Source of the DNA: Skermanella aerolata KACC 11604
GTDB taxonomy: Bacteria > Pseudomonadota > Alphaproteobacteria > Azospirillales > Azospirillaceae
Length of the DNA stretch: 64,000 nt
Assembly: GCF_000936425.1 (NCBI RefSeq)
Contig: NZ_AVFK01000036.1
Location: 1-64,000 of the forward strand
Direction of reading: 5' to 3'
Below, piece after piece: positions 56,269-64,000 of this stretch. Each line of letters opens with the position of its first letter. Within the stretch, counting starts at the first letter, position 1. The position numbers and the translations under genes are program-made. A model generated the notes under the pieces. The model searched no databases. It saw only the letters and a program-made list of their open reading frames with translations, and was not told the origin of the DNA.

Positions 56269-56381
56269 AAGGAACTCCGTATACTAAATCCGGGCCGGGT
56301 CAAAAATGCTGCCCCGCAAAATGCGGGATAGTGTGCACTGCGTCAATGAAACAATGGAACGATACGGGAGCCAATCAAGCA

Positions 56382-57851
56382 ATGATCGCGAATGAGCAGG
56401 GAGCCCAATCGATCGGCCGCCGCGAGTTCCTGGGAGGCGCCGCCGCCGCGACCGCGCTGATCGGCGGCGGGGTTGCGGCCGGTGTCGGATCGCTGGCATC
56501 CCCCGCAATCGCCCAGCAGCCCGCCCAGTTTCCCGATGGCTTCCTCTGGGGTACGTCGACGTCGTCCTACCAGATCGAAGGCGCCGCCACGGCCGACGGC
56601 CGGGGGCCGAGCATCTGGGACACGCTGAGCCATACGCCCGGCAAGGTGCTCAACAACGATACCGGCGATGTCGCAGCGGACCATTACAACCGTTACCTTG
56701 AAGACGTCGCGCTGATGGCCGATGCCGGATTGAAGGCCTACCGGTTCTCTATCGCATGGCCGAGAATCCAGCCGACCGGATCCGGGCCGGCGAATGCCAA
56801 GGGGTTGGACTTTTACGACCGTCTGGTCGATGCGCTGCTGCGCCGGGGCATCGAGCCTTGGCCCTGCCTCTATCACTGGGACCTGCCGCAGGCGCTTCAG
56901 GATCGCGGCGGCTGGACCAACCGCGACATCGCGGACTGGTTCGCCGATTACGCGCTGATCGTTGCCGGCCGGCTTGGCGACCGCGCCAAGAACTGGGTGA
57001 TGCTGAACGAGCCTTCGGTCGTCGCGATCTTCGGCCATGGCGTCGGCGGCCACGCTCCCGATCTTCGGGGGCGCGAGAACTTTTGTGCCGCGATCCACCA
57101 CCAGAACCTTGCCCAGGGGCGGGCGCTGTCGGCACTTCGGGCTGTGGGAGCCAAGGATTGGAAGCTTGGTACCGTGCTGAGCGTCCAGCCGGTCAAGCCG
57201 TCTCCCGGCAACGACGCGAACCGCCATGCGGCGGCACAGTGGGATGCGGTGTGGAACAGGTCGTGCCTGGACCCGCTGTTCAAGGGACAATACCCCGACA
57301 GTCTGATCGCCGACTTCAAGCCGCTGATCAAGCAAGGCGATATGGAGGCGATTCGCCAGCCCATAGATTTCCTGGGGCTCAACTATTATAGCCGCATGCA
57401 TCAGGTGACCGATCCCGGCGGGCTATTCGGCACCAATTTCGGCCCCTCGCCCGAGGGGACCAAGTACACCGACATGGGCTGGCCGGTCGAGCCCGAGGGC
57501 CTGTACGAACAGCTCATCGACTTCCGCGACAACTACGGCAACATCCCCGTCTACGTGACCGAGAACGGCGCATCGTACGGCGACTGGGTCGGCCCGACCG
57601 GCAAGGCCGAGGACGGCGGCAGGATCTTCTACATCCGCGACCACCTGCTCGCCTGTCACCGCGCGATCAAGGACGGCGCCAACCTGAAGGGCTATTTCGT
57701 CTGGACCCTACTCGACAACTTCGAATGGGGTTTCGGCTACACCCAGCATTTCGGTCTGGTCCAGGTCGACAGGGAAACCATGCAGCGCCGGCCGAAGGCC
57801 AGCTACTACTGGTATGGCGATGTGGCGAAGTCGAACGAGGTGCCGCTGTAA
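56382..57851 (+). CDS. GH1 beta-glucosidase with a Tat signal
   Basis: A 489-aa family 1 glycoside hydrolase with acid/base Glu in VMLNEPSVV and nucleophile Glu in VYVTENGASYG. The first residues carry a Tat signal (SIGRREFLGGAAAATALIGGG then ...ASPAIAQ), so it is probably periplasmic. The domain begins FPDGFLWGTSTSSYQIEGAA. ATG 56382 is used; ATG 56346 is open. It interrupts the ethylmalonyl-CoA genes on the opposite strand. A Tat signal on a cofactor-free GH1 enzyme is uncommon. Confidence 0.93.
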   Translation: MIANEQGAQSIGRREFLGGAAAATALIGGGVAAGVGSLASPAIAQQPAQFPDGFLWGTSTSSYQIEGAATADGRGPSIWDTLSHTPGKVLNNDTGDVAADHYNRYLEDVALMADAGLKAYRFSIAWPRIQPTGSGPANAKGLDFYDRLVDALLRRGIEPWPCLYHWDLPQALQDRGGWTNRDIADWFADYALIVAGRLGDRAKNWVMLNEPSVVAIFGHGVGGHAPDLRGRENFCAAIHHQNLAQGRALSALRAVGAKDWKLGTVLSVQPVKPSPGNDANRHAAAQWDAVWNRSCLDPLFKGQYPDSLIADFKPLIKQGDMEAIRQPIDFLGLNYYSRMHQVTDPGGLFGTNFGPSPEGTKYTDMGWPVEPEGLYEQLIDFRDNYGNIPVYVTENGASYGDWVGPTGKAEDGGRIFYIRDHLLACHRAIKDGANLKGYFVWTLLDNFEWGFGYTQHFGLVQVDRETMQRRPKASYYWYGDVAKSNEVPL

Positions 57852-57861
57852 GATCGGAGTC

Positions 57862-57948
57862 GTTGGGCCACGGCCCAACCTACGAGTGACGTTCTGGTGC
57901 AATCGAGGTCACCATATACGCAACCTGTAGGTTGGGCCATGGCCCAAC
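57862..57948. repeat. REP-like inverted repeat pair
   Basis: 57862-57883 and 57927-57948 are 22-bp near-perfect inverse copies (one mismatch) of a sequence containing gttgggcc-x-ggcccaac. Each arm is itself palindromic. Outer gatcgg (57852-57857) and ccgatc (57950-57955) extend the symmetry. A short hairpin (accgatc/gatcggt, 57949-57968) follows. This looks like an intergenic REP/MITE-type element between convergent genes. Confidence 0.75.
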
Positions 57949-57969
57949 ACCGATCCTTTCAGATCGGTC

Positions 57970-59253
57970 TTACGCCTCGACCACGTCTTCCAGCGTCCGC
58001 AGGCCGGGCCGCAGGGCGTTCACCAGCACGGCCATGTTGCCGGGCTTGTGCTCGTTGCGCAGCATCTTGGTGTGGGCGCGCGGGATGTCGGCCCACGAGA
58101 AGACCTCCGACATGCAGGGGTCCAATCGGCGCTCGATCACGAGCTGGTTGGCTTGGCTGGCCTGAAGCAGGTTGGCGAAGTGGCTGCCCTGGATTCGCTT
58201 CTGCCGCATCCACACGAAGCGGGCGTCGAAGGTCAGGTTGAAGCCCGACGTGCCGGCGCAGAACACGACCATACCGCCGCGCTTCACGACGAAGCAGGAG
58301 ACCGGGAAGGTCTGCTCGCCCGGATGCTCGAACACGAAATCGACGTCGTTGCCCTTGCCGGTGATGTCCCAGATCGCCTTGCCGAAAGGGCGGACCTTCT
58401 TCATGTACTCGGCATAGGCGGCGCTATCGTCCACGTCGGGCAACTGGCCCCAGCAGTCGAAGTCCTTGCGGTTCAGCACGCCTTTGGCGCCCAGCGAGAG
58501 CACGAAGTCGCGCTTGGTCTCGTCGGAAATCACGCCGATCGCGTTGGCGCCCGCCGTCGCGATGAGCTGGATCGCCATCGATCCCAGCCCGCCGGAAGCG
58601 CCCCACACCAGGACGTTGTGGCCGGGACGCAGGATGTGCGGGCGATGGCCGAACAGCATGCGGTAGGCGGTCGCCAGCGTCAGGGTGTAGCAGGCGCTCT
58701 CTTCCCAGGTCAGGTGCTTGGCGCGCGGCATCAACTGACGGGCCTGGACGCGGCAGAACTGGGCGAAGGAGCCGTCCGGCGTCTCATAGCCCCAGATGCG
58801 CTGGGACGGCGAGAACATCGGGTCGCCGCCGTTGCACTCCTCGTCGTCGCCGTCGTCCTGGTTACAGTGGACCACGACTTCGTCGCCGACCTTGAAGCGC
58901 TTGACCTTGGCACCGACCGCCCAGACGATGCCCGACGCATCGGAGCCGGCGATGTGGTACTCGGCCTTGTGGACATCGAACGGCGAGATCGGCTTGCCGA
59001 GGCCGGCCCAGATGCCGTTGTAGTTGACGCCCGCGGCCATGACGAGGATCAGGACCTCGTCCTGTCCGACCGACGGGGTATCGACGACCTCTAGCTGCAT
59101 GGCCTTTTCGGGCTCGCCATGGCGCTCGCGCCGAATGGCCCAGGCGTGCATCTTCGCAGGCACATGGCCCAGCGGCGGGATCTCGCCCACATCGTAGAGG
59201 TCCTTGACTGCCGGACCGGCCGGCCGGGTTATGACGTTCGCTGCCTCGGACAT
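57970..59253 (-). CDS. ccr: Crotonyl-CoA carboxylase/reductase
   Basis: A 427-aa enzyme, key step of the ethylmalonyl-CoA pathway, that reductively carboxylates crotonyl-CoA to ethylmalonyl-CoA with NADPH. It has MHAWAIRRERHGEPEKAMQLEVVDTPSVGQDEVLILVMAAGVNYNGIWAGLGKPISPFDVHKAEYHIAGSDASGIVW, the NADPH motif VLVWGASGGLGSMAIQLI and DFVFEHPGEQTFPVS. Length and sequence fit the family closely. The start has gaggaat upstream. Divergent from ecm. Confidence 0.97.
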   Translation of the reverse strand: MSEAANVITRPAGPAVKDLYDVGEIPPLGHVPAKMHAWAIRRERHGEPEKAMQLEVVDTPSVGQDEVLILVMAAGVNYNGIWAGLGKPISPFDVHKAEYHIAGSDASGIVWAVGAKVKRFKVGDEVVVHCNQDDGDDEECNGGDPMFSPSQRIWGYETPDGSFAQFCRVQARQLMPRAKHLTWEESACYTLTLATAYRMLFGHRPHILRPGHNVLVWGASGGLGSMAIQLIATAGANAIGVISDETKRDFVLSLGAKGVLNRKDFDCWGQLPDVDDSAAYAEYMKKVRPFGKAIWDITGKGNDVDFVFEHPGEQTFPVSCFVVKRGGMVVFCAGTSGFNLTFDARFVWMRQKRIQGSHFANLLQASQANQLVIERRLDPCMSEVFSWADIPRAHTKMLRNEHKPGNMAVLVNALRPGLRTLEDVVEA

Positions 59254-59678
59254 GCCTTATTCCTCGAAACTTTTTGCCGCAGAATGCTTGGGTAACGGTC
59301 GTCCCGACGTTTGCTGCACTTGCGTCGCCGTCGGAAACGGCCAGGATTGAAAAGCCTGTGGTTCTTGGCGTTTCCGCGATCTAAGCAGGATAATCCTTCC
59401 GATGCAACGCACAATACGGTAAATTGTTTCACTAGCCGCCCGGCTTCGCGAAACTATCAGTCCAGTTCGGCTCAGGGCAGGTCGATCCAGGCCTTACGAA
59501 ATGTCCATTGGTCTTAAGAACGATCCGTCTACCGACCGAAAAATGGTGCATTGCAATGGAACTGGGACGGCTTGCCGGGTTAGCGTACCGGAACGATGGC
59601 GGGGGCGCATCGCGGCCTCATGTGCCGCGATGCGGTTGACCGGGCTTACGAACCGAGCATTAAGGGGATAGCGCAGTA
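59254..59678. other. 425-bp divergent control region between ccr and ecm
   Basis: No gene is supported here. It should contain both promoters. Near the ecm side the ribosome-binding site aagggga lies 9 bp before the ecm ATG. A tgcattgcaa stretch (about 59550) is the only near-palindromic word I noticed; no known regulator motif is clear. Short ORFs reported in it look spurious. Confidence 0.6.
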
Positions 59679-61667
59679 ATGACTGGACATCGCGACAAGC
59701 CCTGGCTGATCCGGACATATTCCGGCCATTCGACGGCGGCCGCCTCCAACGCGCTGTACCGCACCAACTTGAAGCGGGGCCAGACCGGGCTTTCCGTCGC
59801 TTTCGACCTGCCGACCCAGACCGGCTACGACAGCGACCATCCCCTGGCCAAGGGCGAAGTCGGCAAGGTGGGCGTTCCCGTCTGCCATCTCGGCGATATG
59901 AAGACCTTGTTCGACGGCATCCCGTTGGGCGAGATGAACACGTCGATGACGATCAACGCCACGGCCCCTTGGCTGCTGGCGCTGTATATCGCCGCCGCTG
60001 AGCAGCAGGGGGCCAGCCGCGCCCAGCTTTCCGGGACGACGCAGAACGACATCATCAAAGAGTATCTCAGCCGGGGCACCTATATCTTCCCGCCGGCTCC
60101 GTCGATGCGCCTGACCACCGACATGATCGCGTTCACCTATCGGGAAGTGCCGAAGTGGAACCCGATGAACGTCTGCTCCTATCACCTCCAGGAGGCAGGG
60201 GCGACGCCGGTCCAGGAACTGGCCTATGCGCTGGCTACGGCGATCGCCGTGCTCGACGCGGTGAAGGAGGCGGGACAGGTCCCGCCGGAAGACTTCCCGC
60301 AGGTGGTCGGCCGAATCAGCTTCTTCGTCAATGCCGGCATCCGGTTCATCACCGAACTCTGTAAGATGCGGGCGTTCGCCCGCCTGTGGGAGGAGATCAC
60401 CCGCGACCGCTATGGCATCCAGGACGAGCAGTTCCGCCGCTTCCGCTACGGCGTGCAGGTCAACAGCCTGGGCCTGACGGAGCCGCAGCCCGAGAACAAC
60501 GTCTACCGCATCCTGATCGAGATGCTGGCCGTCGTCCTGTCCAAGGATGCCCGCGCCCGCGCGGTCCAGCTTCCCGCCTGGAACGAGGCGCTTGGCCTGC
60601 CGCGCCCGTGGGACCAGCAATGGAGCCTGCGCCTTCAGCAGATCGTCGCGTTCGAGACGGATCTGCTTGAATACGGCGACCTGTTCAACGGCAGCCACGT
60701 GATCGACGGCAAGGTCGAGGAACTGATGGCCGAGGCGCTGGAGGAACTGGCGCGAATCGACGCCATGGGCGGCGCCATCGCAGCGGTCGAGTCCTCTTAT
60801 ATGAAGCAGCGGCTCGTCGAGTCGAACTCGAAGCGGCTCTCCGCCATCGAATCGGGCGAGCAGACCGTGGTCGGCGTGAACAAGTTCACCGAATCGGCGC
60901 CCTCGCCGCTGACCGCCGGCGACGACGGCGGTTTCCTGGCCGCCGACCCGGCGGCGGAAGCCGACCAGCTCGGCCGGCTGGAAGCATGGCGTGCCGCCCG
61001 CAACGACGCGGACGTCCAGGCGGCGCTCGCTGAACTGGGAGCCGCCGCCCGCGAAGGCCGCAACATCATGGAGCCGAGCATCCGCGCCGCCCATGCCGGC
61101 GTCACGACCGGCGAGTGGTCGGCCGTGCTGCGCGAGATCTTCGGCGAGTACCGGGCACCGACCGGCGTCGGCAAGGCGGCGGCTGCGGCTGGTGCAGGGG
61201 CCGACGGCCTAGCCGTCGTCCGCGACCGGGTGACGGCGGTGTCCGAACGGCTCGGTCGCCGGATCAAGATGCTGGTCGGCAAGCCGGGGCTCGACGGGCA
61301 CTCCAACGGAGCGGAGCAAATCGCGGTCCGTGCCCGCGATGCCGGTATCGAAGTCGTCTACGAAGGCATCCGCCTGACGCCGGCCCAGATCGTCAACGCC
61401 GCCCTGGAAGAAGGCGTCCACGTCGTCGGCCTGTCGATCCTGTCCGGCAGTCACGTCGCTCTGGTGACCGAAGTGCTCGACCGGCTGCGCCGGCTGGGGA
61501 TCGGCGACATCCCGGTCGTGGTCGGCGGCATCATCCCGCCGGAGGACGAGCGAACACTGAAGGCCGCCGGGGTTGCGCGGATCTATACGCCGAAGGACTA
61601 CGACCTGACCGCCATCATGAGCGACATCGTCGAACTGGTGGACGAGCGGGGCGAAAAGGCGGCTTGA
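59679..61667 (+). CDS. ecm: Ethylmalonyl-CoA mutase
   Basis: A 662-aa adenosylcobalamin-dependent mutase that turns ethylmalonyl-CoA into methylsuccinyl-CoA. The substrate domain starts KPWLIRTYSGHSTAAASNALYRTNLKRGQTGLSVAFDLPTQTGYDSD. The C-terminal B12 domain has KMLVGKPGLDGHSNGAEQIAV (DxHxxG, cobalt-coordinating His) and VVVGGIIPPEDERTLKAAGVARIYTPKDYDL. Single-chain methylmalonyl-CoA mutase relatives are similar, but the ccr/mcd neighbours and length support Ecm. Confidence 0.95.
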   Translation: MTGHRDKPWLIRTYSGHSTAAASNALYRTNLKRGQTGLSVAFDLPTQTGYDSDHPLAKGEVGKVGVPVCHLGDMKTLFDGIPLGEMNTSMTINATAPWLLALYIAAAEQQGASRAQLSGTTQNDIIKEYLSRGTYIFPPAPSMRLTTDMIAFTYREVPKWNPMNVCSYHLQEAGATPVQELAYALATAIAVLDAVKEAGQVPPEDFPQVVGRISFFVNAGIRFITELCKMRAFARLWEEITRDRYGIQDEQFRRFRYGVQVNSLGLTEPQPENNVYRILIEMLAVVLSKDARARAVQLPAWNEALGLPRPWDQQWSLRLQQIVAFETDLLEYGDLFNGSHVIDGKVEELMAEALEELARIDAMGGAIAAVESSYMKQRLVESNSKRLSAIESGEQTVVGVNKFTESAPSPLTAGDDGGFLAADPAAEADQLGRLEAWRAARNDADVQAALAELGAAAREGRNIMEPSIRAAHAGVTTGEWSAVLREIFGEYRAPTGVGKAAAAAGAGADGLAVVRDRVTAVSERLGRRIKMLVGKPGLDGHSNGAEQIAVRARDAGIEVVYEGIRLTPAQIVNAALEEGVHVVGLSILSGSHVALVTEVLDRLRRLGIGDIPVVVGGIIPPEDERTLKAAGVARIYTPKDYDLTAIMSDIVELVDERGEKAA

Positions 61668-61748
61668 TCGGGTAGGCGGGTCGGGTTCGCGGGGCAGTAT
61701 CCCAGTGGACCCGGAATCCGCCCTGCCGACACTAATTGTTGCGTTTTT

Positions 61749-61802
61749 GGCCCTATCCAGCTACTACCTGTCGTATTGGACAGCCAGTTGCCGGATAGGG
61801 CC
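61749..61802 (+). other. 10-bp inverted repeat in the sbcD-like leader
   Basis: ggccctatcc (61749-61758) and ggatagggcc (61793-61802) are exact inverses; an inner stem ctgtc (61768-61772) with gacag (61779-61783) lies between. The 3' arm ends 9 bp before the ATG at 61812. The only SD-like purine run (ggatagggc) is inside this arm, so folding could hide the start site. It could also be a DNA operator. Confidence 0.55.
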
Positions 61803-61811
61803 GACGCAGCC

Positions 61812-63104
61812 ATGAAATTCATCCACGCCGCCGATATCCATCTCGACAGCCCGCTGGTCGGCCTTGCGGCCTACGACGGAGCGCCTGTCGATCTGCTGCG
61901 CGGGGCGACGCGCCGGGCCTTGCAGGCGATGGTCGATCTGGCGGAAGCCGAAGCGATCGATTTCGTTGTGATCGCCGGCGATGTCTATGACGGCGACTGG
62001 CGCGACTTTAATACGGGGCTGTTCTTCGTCCAGCAGATGGCGCGACTGCGCCAGCGCAACATTCCAGTCTATGTGATCCACGGCAACCACGACGCCGAAA
62101 GCCAGATCAGCCGCAAGCTGCCGCTGCCGGAGAACGTGACGGTCTTCTCGTCGCGCAAGGCGGAAGTTCATCACGTGCCCGGATTGAAGGTCGCCATCCA
62201 CGGCCAGAGCTTCAAGCAGCGCGAGGTACTGGACAATCTGGCGGCGAACTACAAGGCGCCTGTATCCGGTCACTTCAATATTGGCGTGCTGCACACCTCG
62301 GCGGATGGCCGGGAAGGGCACGCTGGCTATGCGCCCTGCGTCCCGGCGGACCTTGCCCGCCACGGCTACGATTACTGGGCGCTCGGCCATGTCCATAACC
62401 GGGAGGTGCTTCACGAGCATCCCCACATCGTCTTCCCCGGCAACCTCCAGGGACGCAACATCCGGGAAACGGGTTCCAAGGGCTGCACGCTGGTTACGGT
62501 CGAGGACGGCCATATCGCGAAGGTCGAACATCGGGCGGTGGACGTTCTGCGCTGGGCCATGGTGGAAGCCGACCTGACCGGATGCGAATCGACCGGCGAT
62601 GCGCTGGGCCGGGTGCGGACGTCGCTGGAAGCGGCGGTGGCTGAAGCCGAGGGCCGGCCTCTGGCCGTCCGGTTGCGGCTGAGCGGGGCGACGCCGCTTC
62701 ACGGCAAGCTGCTGGCCCGCCATGATTCGTTTCAGGCCGAAGTGCGGGCGGTGGCGCTGGACCTTGCCGTCGATGCGGTCTGGATCGAGAAGATCGTCAC
62801 CGCGACCCGTGCGGTCCGCGACCTCGTCGCCCTCAGCCTGCGCCAGGACGCCGTCGGCAGCCTGATCCGCTCGCTCGACGATCTGGCGACGGACGCGGAC
62901 CTGCATGTCACCCTTCAGTCGGAACTGGAGGACCTTCTGGCGAAACTGCCGCGTGAGCTTGATCTCGATAAGCTGAGCGGGGATGAGGACGATGGCGAGG
63001 AGCGGGGTGGGGAACTAGCCGGCATCCGCAATCCCGCAGCCCTGATCGGCGAGGCGAAAGCTATCGTCCTGTCCCGGCTGCTCGACCAGGAGTTCGACCG
63101 ATGA
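61812..63104 (+). CDS. SbcD/YhaO-like metallophosphatase nuclease
   Basis: A 430-aa DNA-repair-type exonuclease (Mre11-like). It has the metal motifs ADIHLDSPL (D-x-H), VVIAGDVYDG (GD), IHGNHDAES (GNHD) and DYWALGHVHNREVL (GHxH). The N-terminus is KFIHAADIHLDSPLVGL. A C-terminal region of about 170 residues follows. ATG 61812 begins the domain; the frame open to 61776 is short and unneeded. Overlaps the ATPase gene by 4 bp (ATGA). Confidence 0.93.
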   Translation: MKFIHAADIHLDSPLVGLAAYDGAPVDLLRGATRRALQAMVDLAEAEAIDFVVIAGDVYDGDWRDFNTGLFFVQQMARLRQRNIPVYVIHGNHDAESQISRKLPLPENVTVFSSRKAEVHHVPGLKVAIHGQSFKQREVLDNLAANYKAPVSGHFNIGVLHTSADGREGHAGYAPCVPADLARHGYDYWALGHVHNREVLHEHPHIVFPGNLQGRNIRETGSKGCTLVTVEDGHIAKVEHRAVDVLRWAMVEADLTGCESTGDALGRVRTSLEAAVAEAEGRPLAVRLRLSGATPLHGKLLARHDSFQAEVRAVALDLAVDAVWIEKIVTATRAVRDLVALSLRQDAVGSLIRSLDDLATDADLHVTLQSELEDLLAKLPRELDLDKLSGDEDDGEERGGELAGIRNPAALIGEAKAIVLSRLLDQEFDR

Positions 63105-64000
63105 GACTGATCCGCCTTGGCCTCGACCGGTTCGGCCATTTCACCGACGGTGCGCTGGAACTTGGCGAGTCTGCCGACTTCCATCTCGTCTGCGGCAACA
63201 ACGAGGCCGGCAAGACGACGACGTTGCGGGCTTTGAGCGACCTTTTCTTCGGGATCGAGACGCGCTCGCCCTACAACTTCAAGCATGATTACGCCGATCT
63301 GCGGCTGGCCGCCCAGATCGAAGCGGCGGATGGGCGGCGGCTGGCGTTCCAGCGCCGGAAGGGGCGGCAGAACACGCTTCTCGGCGCCGACGGCAGTACC
63401 AGCTTGCCCGAAGCGGCGCTCGCCGCATTCCTGGGGCCGATCGACCGCGATTTCTTCGAAGGCATGTTCGGGCTCGACCATAACCGGCTGCGCCGGGGCG
63501 GCGAGGACATCCTGGCGGCGCGCGGCGATGTCGGACAAAGCCTGTTCGGCGCGGGGGCTGGGGTGCTCGGGCTGTCGCAGGTGCTGGCCGACCTGGATGC
63601 GGAGGCGAATGCGCTCTTTACCCAGCGACGGGTGGCGTCCAAGCCGTTCTATCAGGCACTCGACCGTCATGGAGATGCGAGGAAGCGGCTGCGCGAAGCG
63701 GCGGTCAGCGCCGACGAGTGGCGGCAGACCAAGGCGGAGGCCGATGCGGTCGAAAGCCGGATCGGCGAGAACCGCGAGCGGCTGGGCTACCTGCAATCCG
63801 CCCGCGCCAAGGCCGAGCGGATCAGGCGGACGCTTCCTATGGTTCGTCAGATCGCCGAACTCGAGGAGTCGCTTGCCGGTTTGGTGGATGCGGTCGCCCT
63901 GGCCGAGGACGCATCCGACCGGCGGGTTTCCGCGATTCGACGGCGTGACGAGGCCTTGCGCGATACGGAACGCTGCACGACCGTCGTTCAGGGGCTCGAA
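63101..64000 (+). CDS. SbcC/YhaN-like AAA ATPase (5' part; runs off the window)
   Basis: The first 300 codons of a gene that continues past the window. The protein begins MRLIRLGLDRFGHFTDGALELG and has the Walker A motif GNNEAGKTTT (about residues 36-45), followed by FFGIETRSPYNFKHDYADLRLAAQI and DFFEGMFGLDHNRLRRGGEDILAARGDVGQSLFGAGAG, typical of YhaN/SbcC-like nuclease ATPases. Coiled-coil regions begin near residue 170. It partners the upstream nuclease: the two start/stop codons overlap (ATGA). Confidence 0.92.
   Translation, partial: MRLIRLGLDRFGHFTDGALELGESADFHLVCGNNEAGKTTTLRALSDLFFGIETRSPYNFKHDYADLRLAAQIEAADGRRLAFQRRKGRQNTLLGADGSTSLPEAALAAFLGPIDRDFFEGMFGLDHNRLRRGGEDILAARGDVGQSLFGAGAGVLGLSQVLADLDAEANALFTQRRVASKPFYQALDRHGDARKRLREAAVSADEWRQTKAEADAVESRIGENRERLGYLQSARAKAERIRRTLPMVRQIAELEESLAGLVDAVALAEDASDRRVSAIRRRDEALRDTERCTTVVQGLE

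Noticed and set aside
56313-56327. Small hairpin cccgc/gcggg between mcd and the glycosidase
   Set aside because: A 5-bp stem with no T-run between divergent starts is too weak to call a terminator or operator.

Overview
The window is 64 kb of a high-GC alphaproteobacterial chromosome, most like Rhodospirillales/Azospirillaceae (Azospirillum or Skermanella type). The assignment is inferred from gene content: an ethylmalonyl-CoA pathway set (mcd, ccr, ecm), polyhydroxybutyrate genes with PhaR, the ftsEX / CpdR-like / TIGR02302 / lysA / lptM / argH neighbourhood, a CtrA-type box before motAB, and NrdJ. Gene density is high. I see no phage, integrase, transposase or CRISPR array.

Layout. 1-320: 5S rRNA at the end of an rrn operon, inside a perfect processing stem and followed by a strong terminator. 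480-3080: a proline/glycine-rich duplicated protein and TRAP permeases DctQ/DctM without a DctP. 3083-6425 (-): a MacAB-like efflux operon. 6506-9718 (-): an operon of circularly permuted ATP-grasp, alpha-E protein and Bpt transferase. 10.0-14.3 kb: a degenerate patatin-like protein, a QseBC-type two-component system and a divergent membrane-anchored tyrosine phosphatase, with an 11-bp-period direct repeat between them. 14.5-20.3 kb: EamA transporter, flavohemoglobin hmp with NsrR-like and FNR-like sites, motAB with a CtrA-like box, flavin reductase and an atypical receiver protein. 20.4-28.0 kb: glgX, phaR, phaC with an overlapping PhaE-like ORF, phaA, phaB. 28.1-32.6 kb: small enzymes, a guanidine-II riboswitch with sugE, and aqpZ. 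32.8-35.9 kb: two paralogous membrane-spanning winged-helix/TolB-like proteins flanking a small secreted protein and a glycolipid-binding-domain protein. 35.9-44.1 kb: nrdJ, plsC, TrmH-family methyltransferase, YdcF-like protein, ftsX, ftsE, a zinc-ribbon protein and a CpdR-like regulator. 44.2-50.8 kb: TIGR02302 protein, lysA, lptM-like lipoprotein, argH, tlpA-like thioredoxin, DUF3140. 50.9-61.7 kb: hbd, etfA, etfB, cobalamin adenosyltransferase, HIG1-like protein, mcd, a Tat-exported GH1 glycosidase, a REP-like inverted repeat, ccr and ecm. 61.8-64 kb: an SbcD-like nuclease and the first 300 codons of its SbcC/YhaN-like ATPase partner.

How it fits together. The metabolic core is acetyl-CoA handling. 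PhaA and PhaB make 3-hydroxybutyryl-CoA for PHB (PhaC, PhaR) or, after conversion to crotonyl-CoA, for the ethylmalonyl-CoA pathway. Mcd is expected to pass electrons to ETF (EtfAB), and PduO can supply adenosylcobalamin for Ecm and NrdJ. FNR/FixK-like boxes before phaB and hmp suggest oxygen or NO control. A CtrA-like site at motAB and a CpdR-like gene point to cell-cycle-linked control of motility. The least explained loci are the ATP-grasp/alpha-E/Bpt operon, the winged-helix paralogue locus and the degenerate patatin. All functional statements rest on reading the sequence and on family knowledge; no database search was run.
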